DNA of 8,518 nucleotides from Desulfurococcales archaeon (lineage in GTDB: Archaea; Thermoproteota; Thermoprotei_A; Sulfolobales; Desulfurococcaceae), in the NCBI GenBank assembly GCA_015522345.1, contig WAML01000109.1, forward strand, positions 1-8,518, given 5' to 3'. Shown here piece after piece: positions 1 to 6,356 of the stretch. Under the pieces are notes generated by a model that was given only the letters and a program-made list of their open reading frames with translations, searched no databases and was not told the DNA's origin. Numbering within the stretch: the first letter of the stretch is position 1; the number at the start of each line of letters is the position of its first letter. Both the position numbers and the translations under genes were made by a program.

Positions 1-195
1 CTAGAGACAATAATATTAAAAATATTAGATCACTATGGACCTTTAAATGAAAGAGAAATACATCAACATTTACAGACAAACTATAAACATTTATACCATA
101 GACAAACAATAGATAGAGTTATTCAAACACTACGTAAGAGAGGATACATATACCAAGATACTAGAGGAAAATACCACATAGTAAATATATTATAG
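1..195 (+). CDS. C-terminal fragment of a winged-helix DNA-binding protein (5' end outside window)
   Basis: Frame 1 is open from the window edge to TAG at 193-195 and gives 64 residues with no start visible. The sequence looks like a winged helix-turn-helix. A first helix (TIILKILDHYGP) is followed by LNEREIHQHL, then by a basic recognition-type helix (RQTIDRVIQTLRKRGYI), then by a short beta-wing (YQDTRGKYHIV). This resembles archaeal transcription regulators of the MarR/PadR/BlaI kind, but the fragment is too short to place in a family. The protein ends four residues after the wing, so the domain is C-terminal or the whole protein is small. The target is unknown. It lies 118 bases upstream of eL38, which has its own TATA-like box, so the two need not be cotranscribed. 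Confidence 0.6.
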   Translation, partial: LETIILKILDHYGPLNEREIHQHLQTNYKHLYHRQTIDRVIQTLRKRGYIYQDTRGKYHIVNIL

Positions 196-246
196 GATAA
201 TAGAATTCAATAGTCAATAAATTCTTTTAATCTGTTTATGGAATAC

Positions 247-254
247 TATATATA
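247..254 (+). promoter_or_regulatory. Putative TATA box for eL38
   Basis: The run TATATATA lies about 60 bases before the proposed GTG start at 314. Archaeal transcription usually starts about 25 bases downstream of the box, which puts the start near 276-280 and leaves a leader of about 35 bases that includes the AGGTG ribosome-binding site. This is inferred from spacing only; the surrounding DNA is AT-rich, so chance matches are easy. Confidence 0.45.
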
Positions 255-313
255 CTACTATCTCTATCTAGTTTCAAAAGATAATAGATAATACAGTGGC
301 AGGTGTTGATATA

Positions 314-529
314 GTGCCTGTAGAAGTATATAGTAAAGAAGATTTTCTAAAAATAGTTGAAAGAGCTCTAGAGATTAGAGTTAAAAAAGATGAGAAAAAA
401 GGTATAGTTAAAGTAAAGGCGAGGACCAAGAAGTATCTCTATACTATAAAGATCAATTTAAATGAATTAGATGATTTCCTAAAGTCTATCCAAGAGTTGA
501 AGAAGAATATTAATATAGTTTATTTATGA
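314..529 (+). CDS. rpl38e: Large-subunit ribosomal protein eL38
   Basis: Encodes 71 residues matching the small ribosomal protein eL38 (L38e) along its length. It begins MPVEVYSKEDFLKIVERA, compared with the family's M-P-x-x-I-x-x-x-x-x-FL start. The lysine-rich segment VKVKARTKKYLYTIKI (residues 32-47) corresponds to the eukaryotic FKVRCSRYLYTL signature. eL38 is a component of the 60S/50S ribosome and in archaea is known mainly from Crenarchaeota. A longer reading from GTG at 296 adds MAGVDI. I prefer GTG at 314 because it restores the family's M-P start and lies 8 bases after the GGTG Shine-Dalgarno element (302-305). The gene is monocistronic as far as can be seen, and its stop lies 6 bases from the stop of the convergent aCPSF2 gene. 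Confidence 0.9.
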   Translation: MPVEVYSKEDFLKIVERALEIRVKKDEKKGIVKVKARTKKYLYTIKINLNELDDFLKSIQELKKNINIVYL

Positions 530-535
530 AAGTAC

Positions 536-1828
536 TTAGGTTTCTAAAATTAGTTCTTGCCTATTGGATGGAGTATATATGTTTACATCATTTCCCACAA
601 TTTCTCTAGCTTCATTAGCTAAGTAAGTCCTAGACTCGTCTTCTCCATGAATAATTACTATATTCTTTAGAGTGTGTCTATAGTGGTAGATTATTTCTAG
701 TAATCCATCTTTTCCTGCATGACTCGATAGATCGAACCATTGTAGCCTAGCTTTTACTTCAATGCCTAGTTCATTAATTCTCCCTGTTTCAAGGATTTCA
801 TGCCCAGGGCTATCAGGGCTTTGATAACTTACTAGAAATACAGCATTTCTTGTATTATCAGCTATTTTCTTCAGATAATAAAGTGCTGGTCCACCCTTTA
901 ACATACCTGCAGAAGCAATTATAACTACTGGTTTTCTCCATATTCTTCGCCTATCTTGCCATCCTTTAACGAATTTAGTGTTTTCTACAGCTTTAGAGAA
1001 CATTGAGGGATCTCTAAGGAATTTCTTGTTTTTAAGATAGATCTCAGTTATATCTCTAGCCATTCCATCAACATATACTCGAGCATGAGGTAGCTCGGCG
1101 GCAAGTAGAGAAATAACTTCTTGGCTTCTACCTACACTAAAGGCTGGTATTAGTACTGTACCTCCAGAATCAAGGACTTCCTCTATAGATTCAATAAGTC
1201 TTCTCTCAGTATCGTGTCTAGGAGGATGTTTTACTCTTCCATAAGTAGACTCTATGATAAGTGTATCAATTTTCATAGGCCATAGCTCTGCTTTAGTTAG
1301 AGTCCATGTCTGTATAGTATTTACGTCACCTGTGTATAAGATTCTGTGTCCACTTGGTGTTTCAAGGTACGTAAGGCTACTCCCGATAATGTGGCCTGCA
1401 CTAGTAAATAGTATAGTATACCCATTAACTTCAACTTCTTCTCCATAATCTATTGAAAGAGAGTGTTCATACATAGAAAGAACTTCGTCCTCACTATAAT
1501 CCACATAATATCCAGAGATCTTTAGAAAATCTTTAATCAACATATTGCCTACTTCAAAAGTCGGTTTAGTTGCTATAGTTAATGGTTTTCCAGATACATA
1601 GAGTCTTGGAACAGCACCTATGTGATCTAAATGAGCGTGTGAAACAACTATAGCACCTACATCAATAGGTCTAATATGTTCTGGAAACCTAGGAAGACCT
1701 TCTTCATCAAAATTAATACCATAGTCTAATAGAACGCCCTTATTATTACTTCTATCATTTACGAAAATAGCTGCTCTACCAACTTCGCCACCGCTACCCA
1801 GTATTTTCACCTTTACTATCTTACTCAT
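536..1828 (-). CDS. aCPSF2: metallo-beta-lactamase/beta-CASP ribonuclease without KH domains
   Basis: A 430-residue zinc-dependent RNase of the CPSF73/RNase J superfamily. The metal-binding motifs are D35 (LLDYG), HAHLDH at 64-69, H146 (SAGHIIGS) and D168 (YTGD). The beta-CASP motifs are A (E193, ESTYG), B (H370, LSSHAGKDG) and C (H394, IIHGE). The catalytic set is complete. The N-terminal KH domains of aCPSF1 (about 630 residues) are absent and the protein starts directly at the first strand, which points to aCPSF2. A Sulfolobus homologue, described at first as an RNase J, is a 5'-to-3' exoribonuclease, so a cytoplasmic role in RNA decay or end trimming is likely; cleavage polarity here is inference. 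ATG at 1828 is preceded by GGTGG and starts MSKIVKVKIL. A GTG start at 1837 would add three residues and sit on the ribosome-binding site. Confidence 0.88.
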   Translation of the reverse strand: MSKIVKVKILGSGGEVGRAAIFVNDRSNNKGVLLDYGINFDEEGLPRFPEHIRPIDVGAIVVSHAHLDHIGAVPRLYVSGKPLTIATKPTFEVGNMLIKDFLKISGYYVDYSEDEVLSMYEHSLSIDYGEEVEVNGYTILFTSAGHIIGSSLTYLETPSGHRILYTGDVNTIQTWTLTKAELWPMKIDTLIIESTYGRVKHPPRHDTERRLIESIEEVLDSGGTVLIPAFSVGRSQEVISLLAAELPHARVYVDGMARDITEIYLKNKKFLRDPSMFSKAVENTKFVKGWQDRRRIWRKPVVIIASAGMLKGGPALYYLKKIADNTRNAVFLVSYQSPDSPGHEILETGRINELGIEVKARLQWFDLSSHAGKDGLLEIIYHYRHTLKNIVIIHGEDESRTYLANEAREIVGNDVNIYTPSNRQELILET

Positions 1829-1866
1829 ATCCACCACACTTTTACTTTCCAGTTACGCTATTGCTC

Positions 1867-1882
1867 ATTAAATAGTGATCAC
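1867..1882 (-). promoter_or_regulatory. Putative aCPSF2 promoter with adjoining GTGATCAC palindrome
   Basis: On the minus strand the 8-base palindrome GTGATCAC (1875-1882) directly abuts TATTTAAT (1867-1874), a plausible TATA box. Initiation about 25 bases downstream would fall near 1844, giving a short leader of about 16 bases that carries the GGTGG element before ATG at 1828. A palindrome touching the TATA box occupies the position where archaeal regulators or the BRE contact act. This is a positional inference. Confidence 0.35.
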
Positions 1883-1884
1883 AC

Positions 1885-1907
1885 CTTAATTAATGTATTT
1901 AATTAAG
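1885..1907. repeat. Perfect 9-bp inverted repeat, 5-base spacer
   Basis: CTTAATTAA (1885-1893) and its exact reverse complement TTAATTAAG (1899-1907) flank the spacer TGTAT. It lies just upstream of the aCPSF2 promoter, between two divergently read genes. It could be an operator for a dimeric regulator, or chance in AT-rich DNA. The rest of the 261-base intergenic region (1829-2089) shows no open frame with a plausible start, and no paired C and D boxes, that I can support. Confidence 0.5.
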
Positions 1908-2079
1908 CTAAGCCGAGTCGTAGATAAGGAAGACTCTATCTAGATACATTAATTCTCATAGGATAATCTAGTAGGATAAAAGCAACCATGTTTTAATATC
2001 CAATTATCTAACAACTATGTACTAGACAGTTTAATACCTCAGACTCAAATAAACTTACTGTAGTATCTGAATAGTTGAA

Positions 2080-2083
2080 GGTG
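2080..2083 (+). promoter_or_regulatory. Ribosome-binding site fixing the aNAC TTG start
   Basis: GGTG lies 6 bases before TTG at 2090 and matches the anti-Shine-Dalgarno end of archaeal 16S rRNA. It supports use of the rare TTG codon, from which the protein starts with the family-like MFPG. Confidence 0.6.
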
Positions 2084-2089
2084 TAGCTA

Positions 2090-2446
2090 TTGTTCCCTGG
2101 TTTATCGCCTAGAGAATTAAGGCGTATGCTTAAGCGTATGGGTATAGATGTTAAAGAATTTAAGAATGTAGTAGAAGTCACTATAAAGACTAGTGATAAA
2201 GAAATAATTTTATACGATCCCCAGGTACTCATTCTTGACGCTGGTAGGCAGAAGATTTTCCAAATAACTACAGCCAAGATCGAGGAAAGAGAATTAGAGA
2301 AACCTGCTATAGAATTTAGTGAAGATGATATAAACTTTATTATTGAGCAAACAGGTGCTTCTAGAGATGTTGTTATAAAAGCTCTTGAAAAGACAGGAGG
2401 AGATATTGCTGAAGCTATACTCTTGATACGGGAAGGTAGAGTCTAA
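2090..2446 (+). CDS. nac: Nascent polypeptide-associated complex protein (aNAC)
   Basis: A 118-residue homologue of the eukaryotic alpha-NAC subunit. In archaea it forms a homodimer that binds ribosomes and contacts emerging nascent chains. The order is typical: a basic N-terminal helix (PRELRRMLKRMGI, residues 7-19) of the ribosome-contacting kind, the NAC beta-domain (about 20-65, with VVEVTIKTSDKEIILYDP and AGRQKIFQIT), an acidic linker, and a C-terminal UBA domain (about 77-117, with FIIEQTGASRDVVIKALEKT and GGDIAEAILLI). Length fits the archaeal family. Translation starts at TTG 2090 behind GGTG, and the resulting MFPG agrees with known aNAC N-termini. The stop lies 8 bases before the DNA polymerase start on the same strand, so the two are very probably cotranscribed. 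Confidence 0.93.
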   Translation: MFPGLSPRELRRMLKRMGIDVKEFKNVVEVTIKTSDKEIILYDPQVLILDAGRQKIFQITTAKIEERELEKPAIEFSEDDINFIIEQTGASRDVVIKALEKTGGDIAEAILLIREGRV

Positions 2447-2454
2447 CTTCTTAG

Positions 2455-5034
2455 ATGGTTGATACTATGGCGAAGATGGATAAGATAGGCGATGTATATA
2501 CATTATATCCCCCAGATATATTCATAGATTCCATAAATAAGCCTATGTATCTACTTGGAGTATACTACGATGGTGCTGCTGGAAAAGCTATTCTCCAGCT
2601 ACTTGATGAAAAAGAGGGTAGGCTCTATCTTCTACCTGATTTTACAGGGCATAAACCCTATTTCTTAACAGACGAGCCTCCAGATAAGCTTAAGCAAAAA
2701 GCAGATATTGTAAGAGATAAAAGTTTTGTCGGTATGGAAGTTGTTTCAAAATATGATCCATTGTATGGAGTGACCACGGTTTTGACAAAGATCGTTACTA
2801 AGGATCCGCTAGCGGTTGCTAGACTAAGAAATAAAGTAGGGAAAGCTTGGGAAGCACGTATAAAATATCATGACAACTACGTGTTTGATAGACAATTGAT
2901 ACCTGGAATGAAGTATGTCATGGAGAATAGTTTTAAGATAAAGCTAGTGCTTCCAAGGATAAGTAAAGAGACTATAGCTAAAGTACGGAAATTATTTGAG
3001 AGAGAAGAAAAAGAGACACAAGAACTAGCCATGAAGTGGGTTCCATTATTTGAAGAACAACCGCCAAAGACTAGGAGAATAGCAGTAGATATAGAGGTAT
3101 TTACTCCTGTAAGAGGGAGAATTCCTCAAGCTTCTAGAGCTGAATACCCTGTCATAAGTATAGCTATGGTTGCAAATGATGGTTTTAAGAAAGTTCTTGT
3201 TCTAGCTAAAGAACATGAATGGGGTACTATTCCTAGAGAGTATCCTGTAGATGCAGTAATAGAGTTTTTTGAAGACGAGTACACAATGTTGCTGGAAGCA
3301 TTTAGGGTTATGACGGGATATCCTGTTGTTATAACTTTTAATGGTGATAACTTCGACTTAAACTACCTATATCATAGAGCATTAAAACTCGGTATACCTA
3401 GGGATAGAATACCTTTTCATATAGGAGAGGACATGGTTAGGATAAAAACTAGTTTACATATAGACCTCTATAGATTCTTCAATAATAGAGCTATACAGGC
3501 ATATGCTTTTGGGGGCAAGTACCAGGAATTTACACTAGATGCTATAGCTTCGGCTCTACTAGGTATTTCGAAAATACCTGTAGAAGGAAATATTAGTGAA
3601 ATGCCTTATGGCAAACTCATTGCCTACAACTATAGAGATGCCCATCTAACACTAGAGCTAACATTGTTCAATGACGAGCTAGTATGGAAGCTTATGATAC
3701 TATTAGCACGTATATCTAAGACTAGTTTAGAAGACGTTTGTAGAAAAACTATATCTAAGTGGATCCAGAATCTCTTCTACTGGGAGCATAGGAGAAGAGG
3801 ATATCTTATTCCAGAACCAGATGATATTAAGAAAGTAAAGGGTGCTAAGAGCAAGACTGAAGCTACTATTGAAGGAAAAAAATATGCAGGAGCTCTTGTT
3901 ATTGAACCACCTGTGGGTATATTCTTTAGAGTAGTAGTACTAGATGTAGCATCACTATACCCTAGTATAATTAAGAAATATAATTTAAGCTATGAAACAG
4001 TTGATGTAGAGAATTGTAGGAAAAAAGTTGTTGCAGAGGATGAAACTGGTTCTCCAATACACACAATATGTTTTGATAAACCAGGTTTAATAGCTCAGAT
4101 AACGGGTTTGCTGAGAGACTTTAGAGTTGGTATATATAAGAAGAAAGCTAAAGACAAAAACCTCAGCCTTGACGAGAGAAACTGGTATGACGTAGTCCAG
4201 AGAGCTATGAAGGTTTTCATCAACGCTAGCTATGGAGTCTTTGGGGCAGCTAACTTCCCATTATATGCTCCAGCTGTTGCAGAATGTGTAACAGCTCTTG
4301 GCAGAAGAGCTCTGTATAGTATACTACAGAAAGCAGCTGATATAGGCATTAAAGTACTCTACGGAGATACTGATTCAATATTCCTGTGGGATCCTGGAGA
4401 AGAACAAACCGATGTTCTCCAAGAATGGGTTAGTGAAAAACTAGGTTTACAAATAGAAGTCGACAAGGTATTCCACTACGTGTTGTTTACTGGTTTAAAG
4501 AAGAATTATATTGGCGTACTAACTGATGGAGGTATAGAAATCAAGGGTTTAGTTGCTAAGAAGAGGAATACGCCTGTCTTTTTAAAAGAACTGTTTACGG
4601 AGATTATTGAAAAATTAAAAGCTGCTCGTAGTCCAGAAGATTTCGTTAGATTTAAAGAATGGCTACAAGAACAAGTTAAAACACTATATCTTCAGCTGAA
4701 GAATAAAGAACTTACTTTAGATAAACTAGCTTTTAAAATGGCTTTATCAAAACCGTTGGAAGAATATAAGAAAACTAAGTCACAACATGTTAAAGCAGCT
4801 CTACAGCTTAAACATTATGGTGTAGAAGTTTTACCTGGAGATATTATAGCGTTTGTAAAAATTAAGGGAAGAGATGGTGTAAAAGCTATTCAATTAGCTA
4901 AACTCTACGAAATAGATCCAGATAAGTACATAGAGCAAATTCGTAGTGCTCTAGAACAGCTACTTGAAGCCTTTGGAGTTAATTGGGATGATATAATAGG
5001 GTTAAGTAAACTAGAAGTATTCTTTTCCAAATAG
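2455..5034 (+). CDS. polB1: Replicative family B DNA polymerase, crenarchaeal PolB1 (Dpo1) type
   Basis: An 859-residue DNA-dependent DNA polymerase with 3'-5' proofreading. The N-terminal domain carries GHKPYFL (65-71), aligning with the uracil-recognition region of Sulfolobus Dpo1. Exonuclease motifs are ExoI D212/E214 (VDIEVF), ExoII TFNGDNFDL (294-302) and ExoIII YNYRD (391-395). Polymerase motifs are YAGA (477-480), motif A DVASLYPSII (497-506), motif B KVFINASYG (586-594) and motif C YGDTDS (636-641); all catalytic acids are present. Near-identity to Dpo1 in stretches such as QRAMKVFINASYGVFGA and LKKNYIGV identifies PolB1 rather than PolB2 or PolB3. The C-terminus LSKLEVFF (850-857) looks like a degenerate PCNA-binding box. 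ATG at 2455 has no ribosome-binding site of its own. ATG at 2467 follows a weak GGTTGAT and is an alternative, 4 residues shorter. The gene is downstream of aNAC with an 8-base gap and depends on its promoter. Confidence 0.97.
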   Translation: MVDTMAKMDKIGDVYTLYPPDIFIDSINKPMYLLGVYYDGAAGKAILQLLDEKEGRLYLLPDFTGHKPYFLTDEPPDKLKQKADIVRDKSFVGMEVVSKYDPLYGVTTVLTKIVTKDPLAVARLRNKVGKAWEARIKYHDNYVFDRQLIPGMKYVMENSFKIKLVLPRISKETIAKVRKLFEREEKETQELAMKWVPLFEEQPPKTRRIAVDIEVFTPVRGRIPQASRAEYPVISIAMVANDGFKKVLVLAKEHEWGTIPREYPVDAVIEFFEDEYTMLLEAFRVMTGYPVVITFNGDNFDLNYLYHRALKLGIPRDRIPFHIGEDMVRIKTSLHIDLYRFFNNRAIQAYAFGGKYQEFTLDAIASALLGISKIPVEGNISEMPYGKLIAYNYRDAHLTLELTLFNDELVWKLMILLARISKTSLEDVCRKTISKWIQNLFYWEHRRRGYLIPEPDDIKKVKGAKSKTEATIEGKKYAGALVIEPPVGIFFRVVVLDVASLYPSIIKKYNLSYETVDVENCRKKVVAEDETGSPIHTICFDKPGLIAQITGLLRDFRVGIYKKKAKDKNLSLDERNWYDVVQRAMKVFINASYGVFGAANFPLYAPAVAECVTALGRRALYSILQKAADIGIKVLYGDTDSIFLWDPGEEQTDVLQEWVSEKLGLQIEVDKVFHYVLFTGLKKNYIGVLTDGGIEIKGLVAKKRNTPVFLKELFTEIIEKLKAARSPEDFVRFKEWLQEQVKTLYLQLKNKELTLDKLAFKMALSKPLEEYKKTKSQHVKAALQLKHYGVEVLPGDIIAFVKIKGRDGVKAIQLAKLYEIDPDKYIEQIRSALEQLLEAFGVNWDDIIGLSKLEVFFSK

Positions 5035-5090
5035 AATAAGAGTATTCGAGATATTTAGTGTTATAGTCTTGTATTACTCTATCCACTACA

Positions 5091-5098
5091 TTTTAAAA
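5091..5098 (+). promoter_or_regulatory. TATA box of the eS26 transcript
   Basis: TTTTAAAA lies 57 bases after the PolB1 stop and 58 before the eS26 ATG at 5156. Expected initiation near 5120 gives a leader of about 35 bases with a strong GGAGGGTGA. The box separates eS26 from the aNAC-polymerase unit. Confidence 0.6.
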
Positions 5099-5141
5099 CC
5101 CTAAGTAGTATCCATTTAGGTGAGAAGATAGTTGGGATACT

Positions 5142-5150
5142 GGAGGGTGA
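5142..5150 (+). promoter_or_regulatory. Strong Shine-Dalgarno site deciding the eS26 start
   Basis: GGAGGGTGA is nearly the full complement of the archaeal 16S 3' end and sits 5 bases before ATG at 5156. It argues for that ATG over the in-frame TTG at 5132, which has a lesser GGTGA (5119-5123) eight bases upstream. Confidence 0.75.
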
Positions 5151-5155
5151 ATATT

Positions 5156-5443
5156 ATGCCTAAGAAGAGGGAGAGTAGAGGAAGACACAAAGGTGCTAAA
5201 GGCAGAGTTGAAATGATACAATGCGATCAATGTGGTAGACTAGTGCCAAAAGATAAAGCGGTTTGTGTTACAAGAATGTATTCTCCAGTAGATCCGCAAC
5301 TTGCGAGAGAACTCGAAAAGAAAGGAGCAATAATAGCAAAATACCCGGTAACAAAGTGCTATTGTATAAGTTGTGCAATATTCTTAGGGATTATCAAGGT
5401 TAGGCCAGAGCATGAGAGAAAACCTAAGCCCGTCACTATATAA
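5156..5443 (+). CDS. rps26e: Small-subunit ribosomal protein eS26
   Basis: Encodes 95 residues of the zinc-binding ribosomal protein eS26, which in eukaryotes sits near the mRNA exit channel of the small subunit. The basic N-terminus MPKKRESRGRHKGAKGR matches the family's MTKKRRNNGR-type start. The zinc ligands are C23/C26 (QCDQCGR) and C70/C73 (CYCISCAI), the same spacing as in eukaryotes. VPKDKAV (30-36) is a family signature. An extra cysteine (C68) lies just before the second pair. The C-terminal tail is short and basic. Among archaea the family is mostly crenarchaeal. It has its own TATA box and a strong ribosome-binding site. Its last 32 bases overlap the next gene in a different frame. 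The TTG at 5132 would add MGYWRVNI, which I think is not used. Confidence 0.94.
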   Translation: MPKKRESRGRHKGAKGRVEMIQCDQCGRLVPKDKAVCVTRMYSPVDPQLARELEKKGAIIAKYPVTKCYCISCAIFLGIIKVRPEHERKPKPVTI

Positions 5444-5933
5444 AAAAGTTTTATTCATTCTACTAGAGGAAAACCCGTTCTTCCAAAGACATGATATAAT
5501 TGAACGAGTAATAAATGTTGTCAACGAGTTTTCTAATGAATTAGTCCTTGCTAAAGTATATTTTATAATCGATAGAAGACGCTATATTGAAACAGTAGTA
5601 TATGATGGTTTAAGGAATCAAACAAGTACATATATAAACAAAGTATCTGTTAATGAGAAAATACTTGATATAATAACTTCAAATTCTTGTTCAAGAATAG
5701 TTTATTTATGTGAAGAAGGACCTCATATACTCAAAAATATGCATGAGTTTTTGGAAGAAGAACACTTGTGTCTGTTGCTGGGTCTTCATACGGATATTTC
5801 TAGTAACCGTATCAACGCGATTAGGGACAGTGGAGTAAAGGTTTCTTGTGTTAGTTTAAATAAACTTTCGTACTTAACTAGTCAGTGTATACAAATAGTA
5901 TTTTATTTACTTGCATTATTGAAGGAGTTTTAG
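5412..5933 (+). CDS. Divergent SPOUT-fold protein resembling TrmY (DUF358, tRNA pseudouridine-54 methyltransferase)
   Basis: A 173-residue protein that I match from memory of the family pattern. The C-terminal part reads LLLGLHTDIS (121-130) and VSLNKLSYLTSQCIQIVF (147-164), parallel to TrmY's LGDHEGL and VSLGPKSLLASHCITVVHN around the trefoil knot that binds S-adenosylmethionine. The N-terminal half also follows TrmY: a first strand (KKVLFILLEEN), a helix (HDIIERVINVVNEF), then VYFIIDRR, TVVYDGL and NEKILDII. TrmY N1-methylates pseudouridine 54 in the tRNA T-loop. Here GDH is GLH and SLG is SLN, so cofactor binding may be altered or lost. ATG at 5412 is the only standard start before the fold and lies inside eS26, giving a 32-base overlap with at most a weak AGGT upstream; translational coupling is likely. 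It could also be another SPOUT branch or an inactive paralogue. Confidence 0.55.
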   Translation: MRENLSPSLYKKVLFILLEENPFFQRHDIIERVINVVNEFSNELVLAKVYFIIDRRRYIETVVYDGLRNQTSTYINKVSVNEKILDIITSNSCSRIVYLCEEGPHILKNMHEFLEEEHLCLLLGLHTDISSNRINAIRDSGVKVSCVSLNKLSYLTSQCIQIVFYLLALLKEF

Positions 5934-5953
5934 TAAATTATTTGCCGCATACC

Positions 5954-5960
5954 TTTATAT
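5954..5960 (+). promoter_or_regulatory. Putative TATA box for the thioredoxin-like/aKMT unit
   Basis: TTTATAT lies in the 93-base gap after the SPOUT gene and about 70 bases before ATG 6027. Initiation near 5983 would give a leader of about 45 bases containing GAGGT (6012-6016). The assignment rests on motif and spacing only. Confidence 0.45.
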
Positions 5961-6026
5961 TCTACTATATTCATTCTATTTTAGAGTAAAGTATAGGCAT
6001 AATATGTGTAAGAGGTAGAATTAGCT

Positions 6027-6347
6027 ATGCCTAAGCCTAAAAAATTGATTCTTGTATCAGCAACACATCATCCACTACATAGTCTATGGGCTAAATTGAC
6101 TGAAGAAATTGCTAACGAGTATGGTATTGAAAGGGAAATCAGGTATGAAGACTATTTGCTACTTACGGAGTATGGGGATACAGACGAATATGGTATGGCT
6201 TGGTTGCCTCAGCTACTTGTAGAACTCGATGATGGAACTATTAAACTTCTTTTATCACAAATGCCTTTAAATGAGTCGTTAGAGCCAGACTACGATAAGG
6301 CAAAGGATATTGTAATTAAAAAATTAAAGGAACTAGAGGGAGGATAA
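6027..6347 (+). CDS. Small conserved-looking protein, probable thioredoxin-like fold without redox cysteines
   Basis: A 106-residue soluble protein with no cysteine and no signal peptide or membrane segment. The layout suggests a thioredoxin fold. A first strand (KLILVSAT, 6-13) is followed by HHPLHSLW, where thioredoxins carry the CxxC active site, then a helix (AKLTEEIANEYG). Further on, WLPQLLVELDDGTIKLLL (59-76) resembles the cis-proline loop and hairpin of thioredoxins (VPTxxxFxxG), and the protein ends in a charged helix (AKDIVIKKLKELE). Without cysteines it is unlikely to be an oxidoreductase and may be a binding or adaptor protein. I do not recognise a named family. ATG at 6027 follows GAGGT at 10 bases and is the only sensible start. 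aKMT begins 9 bases after its stop, so the two are almost certainly one operon and may act together. Confidence 0.75.
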   Translation: MPKPKKLILVSATHHPLHSLWAKLTEEIANEYGIEREIRYEDYLLLTEYGDTDEYGMAWLPQLLVELDDGTIKLLLSQMPLNESLEPDYDKAKDIVIKKLKELEGG

Positions 6348-6356
6348 AACACGGCT

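Noticed and set aside
296..313. Longer eL38 reading from GTG 296
   Set aside because: The added MAGVDI is not part of the eL38 pattern, no ribosome-binding site precedes it, and GTG 314 has GGTG upstream and restores the M-P start.
1254..1448. Short plus-strand open frame inside aCPSF2
   Set aside because: It is antisense to catalytic motifs of aCPSF2 and has no ribosome-binding site or recognisable domain.
1908..2060. Possible C/D-box small RNA or short gene in the gap before aNAC
   Set aside because: I found no RTGATGA C box paired with a CTGA D box on either strand, and the few ATGs are followed at once by stops.
2008..2277. Open frame of 89 codons on the minus strand across the aNAC start
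   Set aside because: It lies antisense to most of the aNAC N-terminal region, has a composition typical of an opposite-strand shadow, and shows no family-like motif.
5412..5440. Reading the eS26/SPOUT overlap as a frameshifted fusion
   Set aside because: eS26 ends at its normal family length with its own stop, and the downstream frame has its own ATG, so two overlapping genes explain the data better.
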